Of a DNA stretch of 64,000 nt, positions 43,125 through 51,460 are shown piece by piece. Within the stretch, counting starts at the first letter, position 1. The number at the start of each line of letters is the position of its first letter. This DNA is from Flavobacterium azizsancarii (GTDB lineage: Bacteria > Bacteroidota > Bacteroidia > Flavobacteriales > Flavobacteriaceae): positions 159,728 to 223,727 of the forward strand of contig NZ_JAMZNK010000004.1 of NCBI RefSeq assembly GCF_027980145.1, read 5' to 3'. A program made the translations under genes and the position numbers. The notes beneath the pieces were generated by a model. It saw nothing but the letters and a program-made list of their open reading frames with translations. It made no database searches and was not told the DNA's origin.

Positions 43125-43679
43125 TTATTTATTGTCAGGAACAAAGTCAAGTGCAATCGAATTCATGCAATATCGTTTTCCGGTTGGCGCGGGTCCGTCA
43201 TCGAATAAATGACCTAAGTGTCCGCCGCAACGACCGCATAATGCTTCGAGTCTTTCCATTCCAAGAGAGTTATCTTTTTTATAAACTACGCTATTTTTGT
43301 TTTCTTGCTCAAAAAAACTTGGCCATCCGCAGCTGCTCGAAAATTTGGCGCCAGAACGAAAAAGTAAGTTTCCGCATGAAGCACAGTAATAAGTGCCTTT
43401 TTCATCCGTATTCCAGTATTTGCCTGTAAAAGGTCTTTCTGTGTCTGCATTTCGCATTACGTCATAAACATCTTCTGGGAGTACTTTTTTCCATTCAGCA
43501 TTACTCACATTGAGTTTTGTTGTATCTGTATTAGAGTAATAAGGATTTCCGGGTTTAGTGATTTTGTTTTCCATAACTACTGTTTTTGTATTTTGTTTTT
43601 TTGCGTTTTGTCCGCATGCCTGTAAAATAAAGAGCGGAATTAAAAAGCAAAGGCTGAGAATTTGGGTTTTCGTTTTCAT
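43125..43679 (-). CDS. msrB: Peptide-methionine (R)-S-oxide reductase lipoprotein
   Basis: A 184-residue MsrB. The N-terminus ends in a lipobox (FILQAC), so it is probably a lipoprotein. YYCASCGN and LCGRCGGHLGHLFDDGP give the two CxxC zinc sites. RYCMNSIAL holds the catalytic cysteine. It reduces R-methionine sulfoxide, complementing MsrA encoded 7 bases downstream. Together they form an exported repair pair for both stereoisomers. Confidence 0.95.
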   Translation of the reverse strand: MKTKTQILSLCFLIPLFILQACGQNAKKQNTKTVVMENKITKPGNPYYSNTDTTKLNVSNAEWKKVLPEDVYDVMRNADTERPFTGKYWNTDEKGTYYCASCGNLLFRSGAKFSSSCGWPSFFEQENKNSVVYKKDNSLGMERLEALCGRCGGHLGHLFDDGPAPTGKRYCMNSIALDFVPDNK

Positions 43680-43707
43680 TATTTCTATGTGCTTTAATTC
43701 TGTTTTT

Positions 43708-43715
43708 CAAAGATA
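43708..43715 (-). promoter_or_regulatory. -7 promoter element of msrB (TATCTTTG on minus strand)
   Basis: Minus-strand TATCTTTG fits TAnnTTTG and lies 28 bases upstream of the msrB ATG. A TTTC rather than TTTG occurs about 21 bases further upstream. Confidence 0.5.
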
Positions 43716-43947
43716 CGACTTGATTTCGCCTTGAAATGTCGTCTGCTTTACAATTCAGATTTTTTTAAGTATGTTTTAACTTTTATTATGTACGTAAAAT
43801 ATATAGTTTTAGTTTTAAGTCTCGTTTTTAAAGGATTTTTGAGTTTTAATTAGGTGTATTTTGTTGTTAGTCAGATTTTTGCAAAATATCAAGCTCGTTA
43901 AACTTTTCACAATCTCCGTTGAAATTTTCAAGCCATTTCTTTTTTCG

Positions 43948-43955
43948 TATTTTTG
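43948..43955 (+). promoter_or_regulatory. -7 promoter element (TATTTTTG)
   Basis: TATTTTTG lies 17 bases upstream of the idi ATG, which leaves a leader of only about ten bases. The -33 position reads TTTT rather than TTTG. Confidence 0.5.
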
Positions 43956-43972
43956 TTTGATCAATAAGCCCT

Positions 43973-44500
43973 ATGATAGAAGAAAACGTAATATTAGTAA
44001 ATCAAGACGATGAGCAAATTGGCTTAATGCCAAAACTAGAAGCACATGAAAAAGCAGTTTTACATCGCGCTTTTTCAGTTTTTATTTTAAATGATAAAAA
44101 TGAGATAATGCTGCAGCAACGTGCTCATCACAAATACCATTCGCCTTTACTCTGGACTAATACATGTTGTAGCCATCAGCGCGAAGGAGAGACAAATGTC
44201 GAAGCAGGAAGCAGAAGATTGTTTGAAGAAATGGGTTTTAAAGCAGATTTGAAAGAGCTTTTTCATTTTATTTATAAAGCACCTTTCGATAACGGTTTAA
44301 CAGAGCATGAGTTAGATCATGTTATGATAGGATACTATAATAATGATCCGGCCATAAATCCTGAAGAAGTAGAAGATTGGAAATGGATGAAAATCGAAGA
44401 TGTAAAAGCTGACATTGAGAAAAATCCTGAAATTTATACCGTGTGGTTTAAAATAATTTTTGATGAATTTGATCATTATTTAGAAGATCACAAACTTTAA
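43973..44500 (+). CDS. idi: Isopentenyl-diphosphate delta-isomerase, type 1
   Basis: A 175-residue Nudix-fold enzyme that interconverts isopentenyl and dimethylallyl diphosphate. HRAFSVFILN, LLWTNTCCSHQREGE (catalytic cysteine), EAGSRRLFEEMGF (Nudix-like helix) and ELDHVMIGYY (metal-binding Glu and His) are present. Length is typical. It opens the idi-queD-bcp-manA series with short gaps of 3 to 54 bases. Confidence 0.95.
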   Translation: MIEENVILVNQDDEQIGLMPKLEAHEKAVLHRAFSVFILNDKNEIMLQQRAHHKYHSPLLWTNTCCSHQREGETNVEAGSRRLFEEMGFKADLKELFHFIYKAPFDNGLTEHELDHVMIGYYNNDPAINPEEVEDWKWMKIEDVKADIEKNPEIYTVWFKIIFDEFDHYLEDHKL

Positions 44501-44521
44501 CCAGACTAACCAACCACCCAA

Positions 44522-44932
44522 ATGAAAGTAACCATATCAAGAAAAGCACATTTTAATGCTGCACATCGATTGCACAGAAAAGATTGGACATTCGAAAAGA
44601 ACAATGCTGTTTTTGGAAAATGTAATAATCCCAATTTTCATGGTCATAATTATGGTTTAACAGTTAGTGTTACAGGAAAAATTGACCCCGAAACTGGTTT
44701 TGTTGTAGATGTGAAAGTATTGGCGGATATTATACACGAAGAAGTGGAGATTCCGTTTGATCACAAAAATTTGAATCTGGATGTTCCGGAATTTCAAGAT
44801 TTGAATCCAACAGCCGAAAATATTGCTGTTGTGATATGGAATAAAATTAGAAAAAGAATTCAGGCAGATTTCGACTTAGAAATCGTTCTGAATGAAACGG
44901 ACCGCAATTTTGTAACTTATAAAGGAGAATAA
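44522..44932 (+). CDS. queD: 6-carboxy-5,6,7,8-tetrahydropterin synthase (QueD/PTPS family)
   Basis: A 136-residue enzyme of the PTPS fold. HFNAAHRL and FHGHNYGL supply the three zinc histidines, and FGKCNNPNFHGHN includes the catalytic cysteine. VVDVKVLADII and PTAENIAVVIW are conserved. QueD converts dihydroneopterin triphosphate to carboxytetrahydropterin in queuosine synthesis. Some relatives make pyruvoyltetrahydropterin instead, and other queuosine genes are not visible here. Confidence 0.88.
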   Translation: MKVTISRKAHFNAAHRLHRKDWTFEKNNAVFGKCNNPNFHGHNYGLTVSVTGKIDPETGFVVDVKVLADIIHEEVEIPFDHKNLNLDVPEFQDLNPTAENIAVVIWNKIRKRIQADFDLEIVLNETDRNFVTYKGE

Positions 44933-44935
44933 TAA

Positions 44936-45394
44936 ATGTCACTAAAAATAGGAGATATAGTTCCGAATTTTACTGCAAAAGATAGTCATGGAGAAGTTTT
45001 TGAAAGCCAAAGTGTTTTGGGGCGAAAACCTCTGGTGATTTATTTTTACCCAAAAGATAATACACCAGGATGTACTACTGAAGCTTGTAGTTTTAGAGAT
45101 CAATACGAAGATTTTAAGGATCTTGGTGCTGAGGTTATTGGTATAAGCAGCGATAGTGTAAAATCGCATGAGACATTTGCGAACAAACATCAATTGCCTT
45201 TTATACTCTTGTCTGATGAAGACAAAAAATTACGACACATTTTTGGCGTTCGCGACACTTTATTTGGTCTTTTGCCAGGAAGGGTAACGTATGTAATTGA
45301 TAAAAATGGAGTTGTTATCTTGATTTTTGACAGTATGAATGCAGGAAAACATATTCCGAAAGCACTTGAAACAGTCAAAGAATTAGTATTGTAA
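44936..45394 (+). CDS. bcp: Thioredoxin-dependent peroxiredoxin, Bcp/PrxQ type
   Basis: A 152-residue peroxiredoxin. TPGCTTEACSFRD contains the peroxidatic cysteine and, five residues later, the resolving cysteine, the arrangement of atypical two-cysteine Bcp proteins. YFYPKDNTPG and GRVTYVIDKNGVV are family blocks. It reduces H2O2 and organic hydroperoxides in the cytoplasm. It starts 3 bases after queD. Confidence 0.95.
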   Translation: MSLKIGDIVPNFTAKDSHGEVFESQSVLGRKPLVIYFYPKDNTPGCTTEACSFRDQYEDFKDLGAEVIGISSDSVKSHETFANKHQLPFILLSDEDKKLRHIFGVRDTLFGLLPGRVTYVIDKNGVVILIFDSMNAGKHIPKALETVKELVL

Positions 45395-45448
45395 TATTAG
45401 AAAATAGTAGCAATCTGCTGTTGATTTAAGAAACTAGCCTTAAAAAAC

Positions 45449-46417
45449 ATGAAACCAAAATCATACCCATTACAATTTGAACCCATCTTGAAAGATAGAA
45501 TCTGGGGCGGAGAAAAACTAAAGACAATTTTGAATAAACCAATCTCTTCTAAGATAACTGGAGAAAGCTGGGAATTGTCTACGGTAGAAGGTGATGTAAG
45601 TGTTGTGTCAAACGGATTGCTGAAAGGTAAATCATTGATGGAACTCATTGATGAAATGCCAAATGAAATTCTGGGAACAAAAGTTTACAGTCGTTTTGGA
45701 AAACAGTTTCCGTTGCTTTTTAAATATTTAGATGCCCGTGAAGATCTGTCGATACAGGTACATCCTAATGATAAATTGGCAAAAGAACGTCATAACTCTT
45801 TTGGTAAAACCGAAATGTGGTATGTAATGCAGGCCGATGCTGATGCAAGAATCATTGTAGGTTTTAAGGAAAATTCAAGCAAGGAAGAATATCTGAAACA
45901 TTTGAATGATAAAACACTTGTTTCGATTTTAGATGATGTAAAAGCAAAAGCAGGCGATGTTTTCTTTTTAGAAACGGGAACGGTTCATGCTATTGGGGCA
46001 GGATTAGTAGTGGCCGAGATTCAGCAAACATCAGATATTACGTATCGTTTGTATGATTTTGACAGAATAGATGCTCAGGGAAATACAAGAGAACTTCATG
46101 TAGACCTGGCGCTCGATGCTATTAACTATAATAAGGTAGAGACGCAAAAGAAATACGAGACAAAAGCGAACAGTTCTAACGTAGTGGTTGATTGTCCTTA
46201 TTTTACCACTAACTTTATTCCGTTAGAAGGTAAAGTTGAGGTTTCTAAGTCAGGCGAAACTTTTACTGTTTATATGTGTATCGAGGGAAGTTTTGAAATT
46301 GAATTTGATGGTTTCAAACAATCGTATATAAAGGGAGATACCGTTTTAGTTCCGGCTGAGATAAATGCATTTATTTTAAGCGGAAAAGCTTCTATTTTAG
46401 AAATTTACATTTCATAG
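45449..46417 (+). CDS. manA: Mannose-6-phosphate isomerase, class I
   Basis: A 322-residue zinc enzyme of the short class I form. FEPILKDRIWGGEKL opens it, SIQVHPNDKLA and GKTEMWYVMQ give zinc ligands, and FLETGTVHAIGAG the last histidine. ELSTVEGDVS is conserved in the bacterial short form. It supplies mannose-6-phosphate from fructose-6-phosphate and so feeds GDP-mannose and the gmd-fcl fucose branch encoded earlier in the window. Confidence 0.93.
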   Translation: MKPKSYPLQFEPILKDRIWGGEKLKTILNKPISSKITGESWELSTVEGDVSVVSNGLLKGKSLMELIDEMPNEILGTKVYSRFGKQFPLLFKYLDAREDLSIQVHPNDKLAKERHNSFGKTEMWYVMQADADARIIVGFKENSSKEEYLKHLNDKTLVSILDDVKAKAGDVFFLETGTVHAIGAGLVVAEIQQTSDITYRLYDFDRIDAQGNTRELHVDLALDAINYNKVETQKKYETKANSSNVVVDCPYFTTNFIPLEGKVEVSKSGETFTVYMCIEGSFEIEFDGFKQSYIKGDTVLVPAEINAFILSGKASILEIYIS

Positions 46418-46439
46418 CACTTAATAGAAAGATTATGTG

Positions 46440-46447
46440 TATTTTTG
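46440..46447 (+). promoter_or_regulatory. -7 promoter element (TATTTTTG)
   Basis: TATTTTTG lies 26 bases upstream of the small helical protein gene and 22 bases after manA. No clear -33 TTTG was found. Confidence 0.45.
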
Positions 46448-46473
46448 CAGTCGCAAATTAAAATAAAAATAAA

Positions 46474-46740
46474 ATGGCAAACGTTAAAAATTTAAAGAAA
46501 GACATCAACTTCGTATTAGGAGATATTATTGAGGCAATTTACTTATTCGAAATGTCTACTTCAGGAAATCCTACTCCAGAAACGAATGCTTTGATCGATC
46601 AGGCTATCGCTGCATTTGATACTTTGATCACAAAAGTGAATGCTAAGAATGTTGAAAACAAAAAAGCACACTTCAAACAAATCAATGTTGAATTGGAAGA
46701 AACTGCTAATCAATTGATTGCTAAAATCAACGAATTGTAA
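46474..46740 (+). CDS. Conserved small helical protein of unknown function
   Basis: An 88-residue protein, predicted all alpha-helical, with no signal peptide or cysteine. It reads MANVKNLKKDINFVLGDIIE, then an acidic STSGNPTPETNALIDQ segment and NKKAHFKQINVELEETANQL. Codon use looks richer in G and C third positions than the polysaccharide genes, which suggests high expression. I do not recognise a named domain. It has its own likely promoter and lies upstream of the tRNA. Confidence 0.7.
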   Translation: MANVKNLKKDINFVLGDIIEAIYLFEMSTSGNPTPETNALIDQAIAAFDTLITKVNAKNVENKKAHFKQINVELEETANQLIAKINEL

Positions 46741-46772
46741 GCAAAAAAAAGTATAAAAAAGTGCAAATTTAT

Positions 46773-46803
46773 TTTGGTAAAACGAAAAACCGCTTTATAT
46801 TTG
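46773..46803 (+). promoter_or_regulatory. Promoter of tRNA-Thr
   Basis: TTTG at 46773-46776, 19 bases, then TATATTTG at 46796-46803: a full match to the Bacteroidota promoter. It ends 15 bases before the mature tRNA start. It is the best-formed promoter in the window. Confidence 0.8.
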
Positions 46804-46818
46804 CACCCGTAATGAGTC

Positions 46819-46892
46819 GCCAGCGTAGCTCAGTTGGCTAGAGCAGCTGATTTGTAATCAGCAGGTCGTGGGTTCGAGTCCCTCCGCCGGCT
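46819..46892 (+). tRNA. tRNA-Thr (anticodon TGT)
   Basis: A 74-base cloverleaf. The anticodon stem GCTGA/TCAGC encloses TTTGTAA, with anticodon TGT reading ACA (and other ACN) threonine codons. The D arm is GCTC-AGTTGGCTA-GAGC and the T loop is TTCGAGT. The acceptor stem GCCAGCG/CGCCGGC has one A-C mismatch at the fourth pair, and the T stem GTGGG/CCCTC has one T-T mismatch. CCA is not encoded. A terminator hairpin follows after 8 bases. Confidence 0.92.
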
Positions 46893-47309
46893 CAACGGAA
46901 AACCATCACTTTTTAGTGGTGGTTTTTTTTTTGCTTTATAAGTATAGTAAAATATTTAAATTTTGAAAAATGGGTTAAAACTTTCGAGATTGTAGTAGGT
47001 CGGGAAATTGTTAAATCAGTACTTTGTCATTCTTTTGAAAATTAGAATAGCTCACTTACGAAATATCCGTTTTTAAAATAATTCCGTCTTTAACAACTTT
47101 ATTTTTTCTAAAATAAAAAATTAAGGCTAAAATATTGGTTAGCCAGGAAGGAAAATACATCTTTTTGTAATATTAAAATATGGAAGTACATCTGAGTCTT
47201 TTCTTTTATAAAATAATTACTTGGAATTTAAAATCGGGAATCCACTTTAATAAAAATTGTAACAATATTTTTCTTATGTTTGTTTCTTAACCAAAAACAT
47301 AAATTAAAC
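46893..47309. other. Intergenic region after tRNA-Thr
   Basis: Apart from the terminator at 46901-46932 I see no gene, hairpin or repeat here. The sequence is AT-rich, with no plausible coding frame on either strand. Confidence 0.5.
46901..46932 (+). terminator. Terminator of tRNA-Thr
   Basis: AACCATCAC at 46901-46909 pairs with GTGGTGGTT at 46916-46924 (one T-G pair) over a 6-base loop, followed by a run of about ten T. Confidence 0.9.
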
Positions 47310-47768
47310 ATGGAAGAAAATTCAGTTTTCGAGAAATTTGAGTTACAGCTCGATCAATCTTCAAAAGATTTTTTGAAGGAAACCGTTAAATGGGCATATT
47401 TTTTAGGAATAGTAGGATTCGTTGGCATTGGATTAATATTGGTGTTTGCAATTTTTGCAAGTGCAATTTTTGCTACACTAGGAAGTTCGATACCAGGAAT
47501 GGCGGCTTATGGCAGTTCTTTTGGCGTAGTGATAACTTTTATATATATTATATTTGGTGCAATTTATTTCTTTCCGGTTTACTATCTTTTTAAATTTGGT
47601 GCAAATGGAAAAAAAGCTTTTAGAGACAATGATAATGTAGCATTAACGGCTTCTTTTGGTTACTTAAAATCGCATTATAAATTCATTGGGATTTTTATGA
47701 TTGCAATTCTCGTATTGTACGGATTACTATTTGTACTTTCTATGTTTGGAGCTTTATTAGGAAGATAA
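47310..47768 (+). CDS. DUF5362-like membrane protein
   Basis: A 152-residue protein. After a 30-residue cytoplasmic start come four hydrophobic segments at about 27-50, 62-82, 84-100 and 130-148. KFGANGKKAFRDNDNVALTASFGYLKSHYKFIGIFMI is a conserved loop of the DUF5362 type. I start at ATG 47310 instead of the upstream 47280, whose extra residues are not hydrophobic or conserved-looking. Function unknown. Confidence 0.7.
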   Translation: MEENSVFEKFELQLDQSSKDFLKETVKWAYFLGIVGFVGIGLILVFAIFASAIFATLGSSIPGMAAYGSSFGVVITFIYIIFGAIYFFPVYYLFKFGANGKKAFRDNDNVALTASFGYLKSHYKFIGIFMIAILVLYGLLFVLSMFGALLGR

Positions 47769-47884
47769 AATGAAATAAAAATCAAACTTTAAAAATTCCA
47801 AATTCCAAACAATTGATAGAATCAATACTATTGGTTTAATTGGGATTTAGAATTCTAAAAAGTTGGAATTTGCTATAAAACAAA

Positions 47885-47915
47885 AAAAGTCCTGAGATTC
47901 TCAGGACTTTTCGTT
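47885..47915. terminator. Bidirectional terminator between convergent genes
   Basis: AAAAGTCCTGAG (47885-47896) and CTCAGGACTTTT (47900-47911) form a perfect 12-bp stem over three bases. T-rich DNA follows on both strands. It serves the DUF5362-like gene and the DUF4369 gene. Confidence 0.9.
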
Positions 47916-47927
47916 TTATGTAGTTGT

Positions 47928-48647
47928 CTATTGCTTTTGTTCTTCTTTTTTAATATCGGCAACATACTTGGTTAGTTTTTTTCCGTAAAGCGACTGTGCA
48001 ACTTTTGGGGTCATCGATTTCTGGATTGTATCAAGGAATTTAACATTGATATCGTAGATCTCAGATAAAGCAATATAAGGTGCTATTTCGTGATCTTTAT
48101 TGTTGAGTGCAAAGTTTGTTGCGTACAGGTATTTTCTTTTAGTGTTAGACTCTTGTTTTTTGTCTATACTGTCAATAGCTTTTTGGTCTTGTCTTTTTAT
48201 TGCCTTAAACCTTGACTCAACCATAGAAAGGCTTTCGTCATTAAAACGAGAATTTATTTTTTTGTATTCATTATATAATTCCTGATTTTTAGATCCGGTA
48301 ATTTTTGCACCGTAAATAAAGTTATCTAAGTTGGTGTCGATATTGATATTTCCGGGCTCAGCAAAAAATAAAATATTATTGTCTAATGAATTGGTAACTC
48401 CGCGGTCAAGATATAAATAAAGTACTTCTGGAGACTCTAATTTTATGTTACTTTCAAAAGATGAATCTCCGTCTATTTTAATGCTGTCGATAGCTACAAG
48501 AGAAGTGTCAACGATTCTTTGAATGTATAAAGTTCCGTTTTTTAACCCTTTTATATTTCCTGTAAGGTGCAAACTGTCGGTTGATTCTTTTTTGCTACAA
48601 GAGGCTAATAGTGCGAGAGTAACAAAAGCAATAATTGATTTTTTCAT
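47928..48647 (-). CDS. DUF4369 lipoprotein
   Basis: A 239-residue lipoprotein with signal MKKSIIAFVTLALLASC, the last cysteine being the lipobox site. LTGNIKGLKNGTLYIQRIVD is the DUF4369 beta-sandwich, the domain usually found at the N-terminus of TlpA-like thioredoxins in Bacteroidota. Here no thioredoxin domain follows, only a charged helical half rich in Lys and Glu. The frame continues upstream to 48797, but that stretch crosses a terminator, so ATG 48647 is the start. Confidence 0.75.
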   Translation of the reverse strand: MKKSIIAFVTLALLASCSKKESTDSLHLTGNIKGLKNGTLYIQRIVDTSLVAIDSIKIDGDSSFESNIKLESPEVLYLYLDRGVTNSLDNNILFFAEPGNINIDTNLDNFIYGAKITGSKNQELYNEYKKINSRFNDESLSMVESRFKAIKRQDQKAIDSIDKKQESNTKRKYLYATNFALNNKDHEIAPYIALSEIYDINVKFLDTIQKSMTPKVAQSLYGKKLTKYVADIKKEEQKQ

Positions 48648-48777
48648 TGGTTTTTTAGATTTTGCTGCAAAATAAAGAAAATAGTTTGAATGTAATGATG
48701 TAGTGTTTAAATTTTGCGAAAAATAAATTCCAGTCAATTTTACAACAGAGATTCTTTTGTTTATAAAGTAAAAGCAT

Positions 48778-48812
48778 AAAAAAAATCCTGTAAGCAATGC
48801 CTACAGGATTTT
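48778..48812 (-). terminator. Terminator of htpG
   Basis: On the minus strand AAAATCCTGTA and TACAGGATTTT pair (48812-48802 with 48792-48782), with a GC-paired inner loop and eight T after the stem. It lies 25 bases beyond the htpG stop. Confidence 0.9.
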
Positions 48813-48837
48813 AGAATATTTATTAGATAAAAAAAAA

Positions 48838-50736
48838 TTATTTAATCATCTCAAAACTTCTTTTTACAAAAGCAGTTAAAGCTTCTCCTTTTAATAGGTT
48901 TTGCGATAATTTTGCTAAGTCTAAAGCTTGTTTTACCAGGTGTTCCTGATGTGTTTTGTCTTCAGTGTTCAAAATGCTGGTTGCCAAATCTGAATTGGTG
49001 TTTACAATCAGATTGTACATTTCCGGCATATTTCCCATTCCAAACATTCCGCCACCACCAGATTGACTCATTTCTTTCATTCTACGCATAAATTCTGGTT
49101 GCGTGATGATAAACGGAGCCGCCTGACTGTCCATAGCTTCCAGTTGAACACTGTATGCTTTAGGAATATAAGCTTCTAATGAAGTTTTTAGTGTTTCTTT
49201 TTCTTCATCAGATAATTTAGAAATCGTGTTTTCGTCCTTTTTGATTAAGTTATCAATATGGTCAGAATCGACACGAACAAAAGTTACATCTTTATTATCA
49301 CCTTCAATTTTTTGAATCAAATGTGAGATAATCGGAGAATCTAAAAGTAATACTTCGTATCCTTTTTCTTTTGCTGTTTCAATATAAGAGTGCTGTGCAT
49401 CTTTGTTTCCAGCATAAAGAACCACTAATTTTCCGTCTTTATCCGTTTGGTTTTCTTTCAGTTTCTCTTTTAATTCTTCAAGAGTAAAGTAAGTGTCATC
49501 AACCGTTGGATACAGTACAAATGCGCCGGCTTTTTCGTAGAATTTATCGTCAGAAAGCATTCCGTATTCTAAAACAATTTTAATATCATTCCATTTAGCT
49601 TCAAAATCCGCACGATTTTCGCTGAACAATGTTTTTAATTTATCTGCTACTTTACGGGTAATGTAGTTTGAGATTTTCTTCACTGCACCATCAGCCTGTA
49701 ATCCAGAACGAGAAACGTTCAAAGGAATGTCCGGTGAATCAATAACTCCTTTTAACATCGTCAAGAATTCAGGTACAATTCCTTCTACGTTATCGGTAAC
49801 GTAAACCTGGTTTTGGTACAATTGAATTTTGTCTTTCTGAATTTGCATATCAGATCCTAACTTAGGGAAATATAAAATTCCTGTTAAGTTAAATGGGTAA
49901 TCTACATTTAAATGAATGTGGAATAACGCATCTTCAAATTGCATTGGATACAACTCTCTGTAGAAGCTTTTGTAATCTTCATCAGATAATTCAGTCGGCT
50001 GTTTAGTCCACGCTGGATTAGGGTTGTTGATGATATTATCTACTTCAACTTCAGTAAAAATATTATCTACATCTTCAGGAGCAACTTCTTCTCCCTTTTT
50101 TTGTTCTATTTTTTCTTTTCTTGTTCCGAATTTAATCGGAATAGGCATAAACTTGTTGTATTTGTTTAATAATCCGCTGATTTTTGAATCTTCAAGAAAT
50201 TCAAGAGAATCTTCGGCAATGTGCAAGATGATTTCTGTACCACGTGAAGTTTTGTCAGCCGGCTCTAAAGTAAATTCAGGGCTTCCGTCACAAGTCCAGT
50301 GTGCAGCTGGCTCATCTTTGTATGATTTAGTAATAATTTCTACTTTTTCTGCAACCATAAACGCAGAATAGAATCCCAGACCAAAATGACCAATGATTCC
50401 GGAATCTTTAGCAGAATCTTTGTATTTATCAAGGAACTCTTCGGCTCCTGAAAAAGCAACCTGGTTAATGTATTTTTCAACTTCATCAGCTGTCATACCT
50501 AATCCCTGGTCGATAATGTGAATCTTTTTTCCCTCTTTGTCAATTTTGATTTCAATAACAGGGTTTCCGAATTCTACTTTGGCTTCGCCAATGCTTATTA
50601 AGTGTTTTAATTTTAAAGTAGCATCAGTTCCGTTCGAAATCAATTCACGTAAGAAAATTTCGTGATCGCTATACAAGAACTTTTTGATTAAGGGAAAGAT
50701 GTTTTCTACTGAAACATTAATTTTACCTGTTGTCAT
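48838..50736 (-). CDS. htpG: Molecular chaperone HtpG (Hsp90)
   Basis: A 632-residue Hsp90. FLRELISNGTDATLKLKHL is the ATP-lid motif with the catalytic Glu, IIDQGLGMTADEVEKYINQVAFSG the Asp-binding motif, and IGHFGLGFYSAFMVAEKV the second ATP-binding block. The middle domain contains RGTEIILHIAEDS and PLNVSRSGLQ. A glycine-methionine-rich stretch SGGGGMFGMGNMPEMYN occurs near residue 570. There is no signal peptide, so it is cytoplasmic. Confidence 0.97.
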   Translation of the reverse strand: MTTGKINVSVENIFPLIKKFLYSDHEIFLRELISNGTDATLKLKHLISIGEAKVEFGNPVIEIKIDKEGKKIHIIDQGLGMTADEVEKYINQVAFSGAEEFLDKYKDSAKDSGIIGHFGLGFYSAFMVAEKVEIITKSYKDEPAAHWTCDGSPEFTLEPADKTSRGTEIILHIAEDSLEFLEDSKISGLLNKYNKFMPIPIKFGTRKEKIEQKKGEEVAPEDVDNIFTEVEVDNIINNPNPAWTKQPTELSDEDYKSFYRELYPMQFEDALFHIHLNVDYPFNLTGILYFPKLGSDMQIQKDKIQLYQNQVYVTDNVEGIVPEFLTMLKGVIDSPDIPLNVSRSGLQADGAVKKISNYITRKVADKLKTLFSENRADFEAKWNDIKIVLEYGMLSDDKFYEKAGAFVLYPTVDDTYFTLEELKEKLKENQTDKDGKLVVLYAGNKDAQHSYIETAKEKGYEVLLLDSPIISHLIQKIEGDNKDVTFVRVDSDHIDNLIKKDENTISKLSDEEKETLKTSLEAYIPKAYSVQLEAMDSQAAPFIITQPEFMRRMKEMSQSGGGGMFGMGNMPEMYNLIVNTNSDLATSILNTEDKTHQEHLVKQALDLAKLSQNLLKGEALTAFVKRSFEMIK

Positions 50737-50880
50737 ATTTTTATATTTTTTTAGTTTAATGTGATGAGTATCATTTCTTCAAATAGAATACCAATTGTTT
50801 TTTGAGTGACAAAATGGCGTAAGTGTTAATTTTGAAAGAAAATAATCGGATTCTGGAACAAAAGATATTCCTATGAATTG

Positions 50881-50888
50881 TATCTTTG
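50881..50888 (+). promoter_or_regulatory. -7 promoter element (TATCTTTG)
   Basis: TATCTTTG matches TAnnTTTG and lies 41 bases upstream of the lipocalin-like gene. No -33 TTTG occurs at the right spacing. Confidence 0.5.
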
Positions 50889-50929
50889 TGGTATAATAAT
50901 TGTTAAATGGGTAAGTATTAACTTAAATA

Positions 50930-51442
50930 ATGTACAAAATGAAGAAAATTATTTTCATTTGCATGATTGCCACAATGTTTTTTGCGTGCAAATCAGCTTC
51001 GTCTACAACAGCTTCAACAGAAGCAACTACGCTATCGACTAAACTTGACAGACCAAGTCAGGTTGCTCTTAAAGGAAATTGGGTTTTAACCAATGTATCT
51101 TATCCTGGTTCTGAGTATATCAAAGTAAACTCTTTTGATCTTGCAGATTCTAAATGTTTTATTGGTAGTACCTGGAATTTTATTTCAAATAATAATAAGG
51201 GAAGTATGGCTCTGACAGCGCCAAGTTGTACTGCATTTAATTCTCCTATTGTATGGAGTATTAACAATCAGGGTATGTTTGTACTTAAAATTCTTGATGC
51301 TGGTATAAAAGCAAAAAAAGTTAGAGACGGATACTTACTTAAAGTAGCGGGATTGACTGATAATTCATTTCAATTGATCGATAACATCAATGTTGGTGGA
51401 CAAGTTAAGGATGTAACTTACCAGTTTCAGAGAGCTAATTAA
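50930..51442 (+). CDS. Lipocalin-like lipoprotein
   Basis: A 170-residue secreted lipoprotein. Signal MKKIIFICMIATMFFAC ends at the lipobox cysteine. LKGNWVLTNVSYPG is the lipocalin-type first strand, and GSTWNFISNNNKGSM a second. Two cysteines (SKCFIG, APSCTAF) may form a disulfide. ATG 50939 is an equally good start. It lies 18 bases before the OmpA-like gene and probably shares its transcript. Confidence 0.72.
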   Translation: MYKMKKIIFICMIATMFFACKSASSTTASTEATTLSTKLDRPSQVALKGNWVLTNVSYPGSEYIKVNSFDLADSKCFIGSTWNFISNNNKGSMALTAPSCTAFNSPIVWSINNQGMFVLKILDAGIKAKKVRDGYLLKVAGLTDNSFQLIDNINVGGQVKDVTYQFQRAN

Positions 51443-51460
51443 TATTAAAAAGATAAAAAC

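Noticed and set aside
48648..48797. N-terminal extension of the DUF4369 lipoprotein to 48797
   Set aside because: It crosses the htpG terminator stem, and the real signal peptide with lipobox begins at ATG 48647.
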